Source: Eupeodes corollae (lineage: Eukaryota > Arthropoda > Insecta > Diptera > Syrphidae). From it: 64,000 nucleotides of DNA. A model generated the notes under the pieces. That model made no database searches. It saw nothing but the letters and a program-made list of their open reading frames with translations, and was not told the origin of the DNA. The stretch covers positions 23,199,946 to 23,263,945 of the forward strand of contig NC_079148.1 in assembly GCF_945859685.1 (NCBI RefSeq). Direction: 5' to 3'. The number at the start of each line of letters is the position of its first letter. The stretch's first letter is position 1. This document shows positions 58,055 to 64,000 of the stretch, piece after piece. The position numbers were made by a program, and so were the translations under genes.

Positions 58055-58259
58055 TAGCACTGTGTCTAATCATTATAAGAGTATTTTCAACTCCTTACCC
58101 GTACCCGTGTAATGATGGTTAATGCATTTTTTTTTACACTTCAGAATTTCAAAAAGTAGTAAGCTTATAGCAAGCGTCAAACTACGATCAGAAGCTCATC
58201 ATAACTTATAAGTGCATGTGTTAGTTGTTAGGAAAAAATAATACAATTATAGCCTAACA

Positions 58260-59990
58260 CGCACAAAATACAAAACATAATTAACATTTAACTATTACAG
58301 AACTAAAAGTAAAATGAGAACGTTTACGATAGTGGAGCACTGGTTCTAAACAATGATTTTAATCCCACCTCATTTAAATTTAAATCTATCGATGAACAGT
58401 TTAATTTATATAAAATGCTCATTCGACTTAAAGCTTCATTCTTCCCATAGATAGTTCTATGGAAGTCAATATGTATAAAATCAAATGTACGCAGGTGATG
58501 AGTTCCGCCTCGGTAATTCAAATGTACACAAGAAAGCAAATAAGGTGCATCAATCTTACCATTAATGAGTTGAGGAAAAAATACTAAGTCATTATTAACA
58601 CGCCTTTGATGGAGAGATTGCATTTGAAGAAGTAGAATACGATATTCATAGGGAGGCAGATCATAGGGCAAAGCGAATGAAATTACATATGTTGAATTGA
58701 TTCAATACGTTTTCTATGAATTTCGTAATAGGGAGTCCATACCTGCGAAGCATATTCCAGATGAGGACGAACATGGCAATTATACAAAGAAAGAGTAACA
58801 TAGGGATCATTGAACTCCTTTGCCCAGCGTTTTATAAAACCAAGCATAGAACTTGCCTTATTAACAATAAAATTAATGTGATGTGTAAACTCTAAGTTAG
58901 AACAGAAATGTACATCCAAATTTTTAAATGTGGAGACGCGACAGAGTTTTTGCTGTGATATACAGTAGTCAAACACGTTACTGATTAGTTTTTTAGTAAA
59001 AGTTATCGTCTGGCATTTTAAAGGGTTTAATGAAAGGCTATTTTTCCCACACCAAAATGTGAAACTATCAATGTCGGCTTGTAAAAGAATACGATCATGG
59101 ACTTTATTATTTTGAAAATCTTCATATCGTCAGCAAAAATGAGAATTTCACTTTAGCGTAGACATGACGATACGTTATTAATAGACAGGATGAACAGAAA
59201 AGGGCCAAGGTTCAGAATGACAATTTCTAAATGTTACCTCATAGGATCTGTTTTCAAGGTATGACTTAATCCAAGCTAAGAAAAATGATGGAAAACCAAG
59301 AGCCTTACGTTTAAATAAAATAATTCCGTAGCTAAGTTGGTCAAAAGCTTTAGAAAAGTCAGAGTATACACAGTCAACTTCATAACCTTGTTCTAAAGCA
59401 TTTTAATGTGAGGAGATTAGTAACGGTAGATCTTTTTTTTTTACAAAACCATGTTGCTGTTCGCAAATGATATTTTTACAAAAAATGCTACACTTTCACA
59501 AACAACTTGTTCAAATACTATAGGAATGCAAGAAAGCTTTGCGGTGGGCCTGTAGTTGCTTATATCCGACTTGTTACCTTTCTTGAAAATTGGTATTAGA
59601 AATGACTTCTTCCATATGCTGGGAAATTTGCCTGTTTTTAGAGAAAGTTTGAATTAGAACGTAAGGGGTTCAACTAAAGCATTACTACACTTTTGTAGTA
59701 GTATCGGGGGAATACCATCGGGACCGGCTGAGCACTGAGCAGTCATCATTTAACGCAGATAAAAGATCTGTAAATCTGTACTCTGTAGCACAGGGATGTG
59801 ACTACATCTAGTTTGCGAAAATGAGTGAAGATTATGAAAATATACTTCATCAACTTCTTCAGGGCTATTGACAAAGGACTCACGAAAATTTGTTGCGAAA
59901 GCGTTACAGATATCAACAGTTTTATCTAACGAAAGACTCTTGTAAGTGAAGTTAACTGGAAAGTTGTTGTTATTAAATGGGCTTCAGGTC
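58260..59990 (-). mobile_element. LINE family D, degenerate RT fragment
   Basis: Minus-strand pieces are jockey/CR1-like: SFLIPIFKKGNKSDISNYRP (about 59590), VYSDFSKAFDQLSYGIILF (about 59350), FKNLDVHFCSNLEF and NCHVRPHLEYASQVWTPYY (58976-58683), and PPYEYRILLLQMQSLHQRRV (58671-58324). Many frame breaks. No endonuclease beyond about 59990, where the Tc3-like element begins. Confidence 0.72.
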
Positions 59991-60028
59991 AAATGAAACA
60001 AATATTTTCTTTTTGTCTTACGTTTCGT

Positions 60029-61242
60029 CAATAGTCGGAAAAAGTATTTTGACAATACTATTTGTAATGCTAGACCACTTGATATGGTAAACTGAGAAAT
60101 GTAACGAGAATCCTTTGCTACTCAAAACCAAAAACAAAGTACCTAGACAACGGTAAAATCCAGAAATAGTTTATTTTTTTCATACATTCTTTTTGGGACC
60201 CTTTTAATGAATACACTGAGCCAGAACTAACTGGAAAAAGTATTTTGACTTAGTAATCTTTGCAGTTTCTTTCGTGTCGCGTGCTATCAGAGTTGATATT
60301 TCCAGATAACCAGAACAATACCCCAAATATCCTAAAAAAATAAGCTTAAACGCCTGCAGTTTGCCAAAGAATTTTTACACAAGCCTTCATCATTTTGGGA
60401 AAAAGTATTGTGGACTGATGAAAGCTGTTTTGAATACCACGGATCAAAAAAGAAAACTTTTTGCAGAATCCCTAAGAAATTGCGAAGCAAAGTAGCACCT
60501 GTGTGTAAACGAATACCTCATGGTGGTGGCACCGTCATGTTTTGGGGATGTGTTTGCTTTAATGGCACCGGAGACTTGGTAGCAATCGATGAAATGATGA
60601 ACAAACAACAATATTTGGATATTTTAAATAACCACGCTTTTAGTTCTGGCGAAAAATTGATTGGACAGTCGTTCATTTTGCAGCAAGACAACGCACCTTG
60701 TCACAAAAGCCAAGATGATAACTAATTTTCTAAAGGAAGTGGGTGTAAATACTCTAGATTGGCCACCTCAAAGCCCCGACTTAAATATAATAGAAAATGT
60801 GTGGGCCTATATAAAGCGAAAAAGGAGTCCATGCTTGACAAGAACGCGCGAAGAGACAATCGCTGAGGTCGAAAGCATTTGGAAGGAAATTTCTCTGCAA
60901 ACTCTCCAAAATTTGGTAAAATCTATACCAGGCCGATTGTAGAAAGTCATTAATAGCAACGGAAATTTCATTTTCTATTAAATTATGTTTTAATTTTCTT
61001 TTCAAACTCATTTTTTCCTCAAAATATATTATGTCAAAATACTTTTTCCACCACATATTTTTGAAAAATAATTTTCAGTTGCAGAACTATAACATTGAAT
61101 TAAATTAAATAAAGTTATTTTGAAAGCTCATGGCCTTAACATTACTATGCATTTTTTTAAATTTTTTTTCAACTGATCAAATAAGATATTTGAATAAAAA
61201 TGTACGATATTTTGTTTGTCAAAATACTTTTTCCGACCATTG
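60029..61242 (+). mobile_element. Tc3-like transposon with two binding motifs per end
   Basis: The ends begin CAATAGTCGG and CAATGGTCGG in inverted orientation. The 17-bp motif GGAAAAAGTATTTTGAC occurs four times, at 60037-60053 and 60233-60249 and, inverted, at 61033-61049 and 61218-61234, an IR/DR arrangement. The plus strand holds a transposase without its N-terminal DNA-binding part: FAKEFLHKPSSFWEKVLWTDES with the first Asp, HGGGTVMFWGC, LQQDNAPCHK with the second Asp, a frameshift near 60715, then WPPQSPDLNIIENVW with the catalytic Glu. TA follows the right end; the left TA is not preserved (GT). Confidence 0.82.
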
Positions 61243-61399
61243 TATATGGACATCATCAGGTGAACAAATGGTTTCTATATTGGCATTGATAAATATTGTT
61301 AAGAAATGTTTACAAAAATATTCACAATACATTAATTACTTACAATAATATTATTGTTAAATTTATATTCAATAATGATTTATTATGTGTCAACACACT

Positions 61400-61991
61400 A
61401 CAAAGTTTAACTGACACGTAACATGTCCGTCAAATAGACAGAAAAATTATATTTTTAAAAGCACATAGAGATCATATTGCAGAGCTTTTCCTTTTCATCT
61501 TCTCCACCAAGGGTTTGTAGTGTGGGCTAACGTCATCCATATTGTCTGTTCATTGTGTTATCAGCATTGATTATATGCAGCGTTTCGATCAAAAACACTC
61601 TATATAAAGATATAAATCCCCGGTAGACATCTTGGTTTGCCTACAAGCTAAACCGGAAATCAGCCTCATAAACTTTTTCATAGTATGCGTGTAATTTCTC
61701 CTCTAATTTATTAAATTTCCCCAAAAACCTCAGTAAGTGTGTCTATGTATGCGTGAAAACACGTCAATTTTTCTCGTTGAATTCGTCCACATTACAAATA
61801 CAACAATGTAAACAAATGGGTTTTGGAGGGTGATACGTACGAAGGATTTATATCTTTACTAGAGTGTTTTTGGTTTCGATTATCATCTTTTTGTTTTGAT
61901 GTTCTTCTCGCTGCATTATTTTGACATTAGAGTGGTCAGGGGAGTGCTTGAAAGCTATGCAATGTGATGCCAGGGCTGTCTTTTGTATGTA
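61400..61991 (-). mobile_element. Penelope-like element C-terminal part and inverted duplicate
   Basis: The minus strand 61991-61848 reads QKTALASHCIAFKHSPDHSN followed by VKIMQREEHQNKK, matching the end of Penelope GIY-YIG endonucleases. About 35 bp at 61846-61880 recur inverted at 61583-61617 with few changes, as often seen at Penelope junctions. The rest of 61400-61690 is unassigned. Confidence 0.6.
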
Positions 61992-63299
61992 AAGGGTGAT
62001 TTTTTTGGGGTTAGGACTTTCATGCATTAGTATTTGACAGATCACGCGGGATTTCAGACATGGTGTCAAAGAGAAAGATGCTCAGTATGCTTTGACATTT
62101 CATCATGAATAGACTTACTAACGAGCAACGCTTGCAAATCATTGAATTTTATTACCAAAATAAGTGTTCGGTTCGAAATGTGTTTCGCGCTTTACGTCCG
62201 ATTTATGGTCTACATAATCGACCAAGTGAGCAAACAATTAATGCGATTGTGACCAAGTTTCGCACTCAGTTTACTTTATTGGACATTAAACCAACCACAC
62301 GAATGCGTACAGTGCGTACAGAAGAGAATATTGCGTCTGTTTCTGAGAGTGTTGCTGAAGACCGTGAAATGTCGATTCGTCGCCGTTCGCAGCAATTGGG
62401 TTTGTGTTATTCGACCGCATGGAAGATTTTACGCAAAGATCTTGGTGTAAAACCGTATAAAATACAGCTCGTGCAAGAACTGAAGCCGAACGATCTGCCA
62501 CAACGTCGAATTTTCAGTGAATGGGCCCTAGAAAAGTTGGCAGAAAATCCGCTTTTTTATCGACAAATTTTGTTCAGCGATGAGGCTCATTTCTGATTGA
62601 ATGGCTACGTAAATAAGCAAAATTGCCGCATTTGGAGTCAAGAGCAACCAAAAGCCGTTCAAGAACTGCCTATGCATCCCGAAAAATGCACTGTTTGGTG
62701 TGGTTTGTACGCTGGTGGAATCATTGGACCGTATTTTTTCAAAGATGCTGTTGGACGCAACGTTACGGTGAATGGCGATCGCAATCGTTCAATGCTAACA
62801 AAGTTTTTGTTGCCAAAAATGGAAGAACTGAACTTGGTTGACATGTGGGTTCAACAAGATGGCGCTACATGCCACACAGCTCCCGATTCTATGGCCATTT
62901 TGAGGGAAAACTTCGGAGAACAATTCATCTCAAGGAATGGACCGTTAAGTTGGCCACCAAGATCATGCGATTTGACGCCTTTAGACTATTTTTTGTGGGG
63001 CTACGTCAAGTCTAAAGTCTACACAAATAAGCCAGCAACTATTCCAGCTTTGGAAGACAACATTTCCGAAGAAATTCGGGCTATTCCGGCCGAAATGCTC
63101 GAAAAAGTTACCCAAAATTGGACTTTCCGAATGGACCACCTAAGACGCAGCCGCGGTCAACATTTAAATGAAATTATCTTCAAAAAGTAAATGTCATGGA
63201 CCAATCTAACGTTTCAAATAAAGAATCGATGAGATTTTGCAAATTTTATGCGTTTTTTTTTTTTTTTTAAAGTTCTCAAGCTCTTAAAAAATCACCGTT
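61992..63299 (+). mobile_element. Rosa-type (DD41D) mariner, nearly intact, copy 2
   Basis: Flanked by TA (61990-61991 and 63300-63301) with short inverted ends, AAGGGTGATTTTTTT on the left and AACGGTGATTTTTT on the right. It encodes one almost complete transposase (62105-63190). Termini, target duplication and coding region all agree on the boundaries. It interrupts a Penelope-like sequence. Confidence 0.88.
62105..63190 (+). pseudogene. DD41D mariner transposase with one internal stop
   Basis: Mariner transposases cut and paste their own element at TA. The frame is 361 codons plus the stop, a normal mariner length. Helix-turn-helix regions are at the N-terminus (NEQRLQIIEFYYQNKCSVRN and SIRRRSQQLGLCYSTAWKIL). 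The catalytic Asp residues lie in FSDEAHF, QQDGATCHTA and SCDLTPLDYFLWGY. I count 41 residues between the second and third, the spacing of the rosa family. A single TGA at 62594-62596 directly follows FSDEAHF; everything else is open. It appears recently inactivated. It differs clearly from the 32905-34033 copy. Confidence 0.88.
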
Positions 63300-63301
63300 T
63301 A

Positions 63302-63632
63302 TATCGGATTTGTGTCCTGCTAGTCTGCTTTTAAGTTTTTGTTTGGTGTTCCTATATAATTTTGGTTACATTCTTCGTCCGGATTTCCATTACAATTAAT
63401 TTTGTAAATTAAATTCGAATGTTCCAATTTGTCTATTTTTGTTTCAAGGTTGGTGTAGAGTTGTGAAGTTGTGTTTGTTGATTTGAAAGCTAATTTGTAT
63501 TTCTCTATATCCAAGAGTTTTTTCTTTGACATACGTAAAGGATTTGTAAATTTTATTTTCTCTTTCTTCTTCTTCCGGTGGATGAGTAGTACAATGTTCA
63601 TATTGTGTTATTAATGTTAACTGCAAAGCCAT
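63302..63632 (-). mobile_element. Penelope-like element, GIY-YIG endonuclease region
   Basis: Minus-strand codons give KYKLAFKSTNTTSQLYTN, then IDKLEHSNLIYKINCNGNP and CNQNYIGT, the linker and GIY-YIG-type motif of Penelope retroelements. A stop follows the KNLKAD segment close to the mariner junction at 63300. The upstream reverse transcriptase is not present; LINE-like sequence starts near 63610. Confidence 0.7.
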
Positions 63633-63800
63633 CTGATTTTTTCTTTAAGTTTACAAAATTCCAACATTTTTTAGGATTCTCTTTCAAAGAGGTGCCCATA
63701 TCAGTAACATAACAAGCGTATACAAAATTAGAAAGAGACTTAAATTGGTTAAAGAGTTCAACATAAAAAGATAAGTTGATTGGAGACAGAGTTTTGAGAT
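63610..63800 (-). mobile_element. Short LINE fragment (pre-RT region)
   Basis: The minus strand reads LFNQFKSLSNFVYACYVTDM and then SLKENPKKCWNFVNLKKKSD, resembling the conserved FWSFVNSKR segment before the RT of jockey/CR1-type LINEs. No other part is identifiable. Confidence 0.5.
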
Positions 63801-63956
63801 AGGTTTTTCATGGTTTTATCTTTTGTTACGCAGTAAACGCAATTCTTTCGTGTACCGAGCATGGCTAAAGTTTGTATTTCTTGATTTCTTTATTGGTACA
63901 TTTTTTTCAAAAGAATAATTAAAAAATTGTAAAAAGTTGAAACTGCATGCAAAAGG

Positions 63957-64000
63957 TTTTCACGAGTACTGCCTCTTGCGAGGAATTGAAAAATTATCCA
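63957..64000. repeat. Dispersed repeat copy 3 (cut by the window end)
   Basis: Matches 8955-9000 with few changes (GTACTGCCTCTTGCGAGGAA). Confidence 0.55.

Overview
This is nuclear DNA from a dipteran insect, most likely a brachyceran fly. It is AT-rich and has short introns with GT..AG borders. The six host genes read like fly orthologues, and the mobile elements belong to insect families: a 17.6/297-like errantivirus, mariner including a DD41D rosa-like type, Tc1/Tc3, PIF/Harbinger, a piggyBac-like MITE, Penelope and several APE-type LINEs. No species can be named from sequence alone; the repeat content would suit a tephritid or related acalyptrate. From memory, Rbcn-3B, mip130, eIF2B-epsilon, beta-COP and jub are all X-linked (Muller A) in Drosophila melanogaster, which fits one conserved linkage group.

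Layout. 54-8756: a PIF/Harbinger DNA transposon (57-8753, TTA target duplications) whose minus-strand nuclease gene is split by a 5.76-kb errantivirus (2029-7787, minus strand, identical 299-bp LTRs, TGCG duplications). 11416-15882: Rbcn-3B (WDR7), one uninterrupted ORF. 17.3-19.9 kb: a decayed LINE (family A). 21357-23225: a lin-9/mip130 gene, tail to tail with eIF2B-epsilon (seven exons, 25837-23335, minus). 26.4-28.2 kb: an open LINE RT ORF (family B). 28.7-34.0 kb: intergenic DNA with a piggyBac-like MITE, a small Harbinger remnant and a deleted DD41D mariner. 35186-37755: DCAF6 (five coding exons). 38.8-41.7 kb: a LOA/I-type LINE tail joined to a truncated mariner, then a second Harbinger remnant. 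46941-43092: beta-COP (ten exons, minus). 49173-51116: the pre-LIM half of jub (Ajuba). From 51117 to the window end lies what appears to be one jub intron, packed with nested LINEs, Tc1, mariner, Tc3-like, Penelope and rosa-mariner copies.

The host genes are housekeeping or regulatory and do not form one pathway: V-ATPase assembly (Rbcn-3B), transcriptional repression (lin-9), translation initiation (eIF2B-epsilon), CUL4 substrate reception (DCAF6), COPI vesicles (beta-COP) and Hippo/adherens-junction signalling (jub). The splice models for eIF2B-epsilon, DCAF6 and beta-COP each sum to an exact multiple of three and give family-typical lengths, so those genes look intact.

I found no clear new biological system. 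The most informative signals are the nested insertions with readable empty sites, the Tc3-like element with two perfect binding-motif copies per end, and the very large transposon-filled jub intron.
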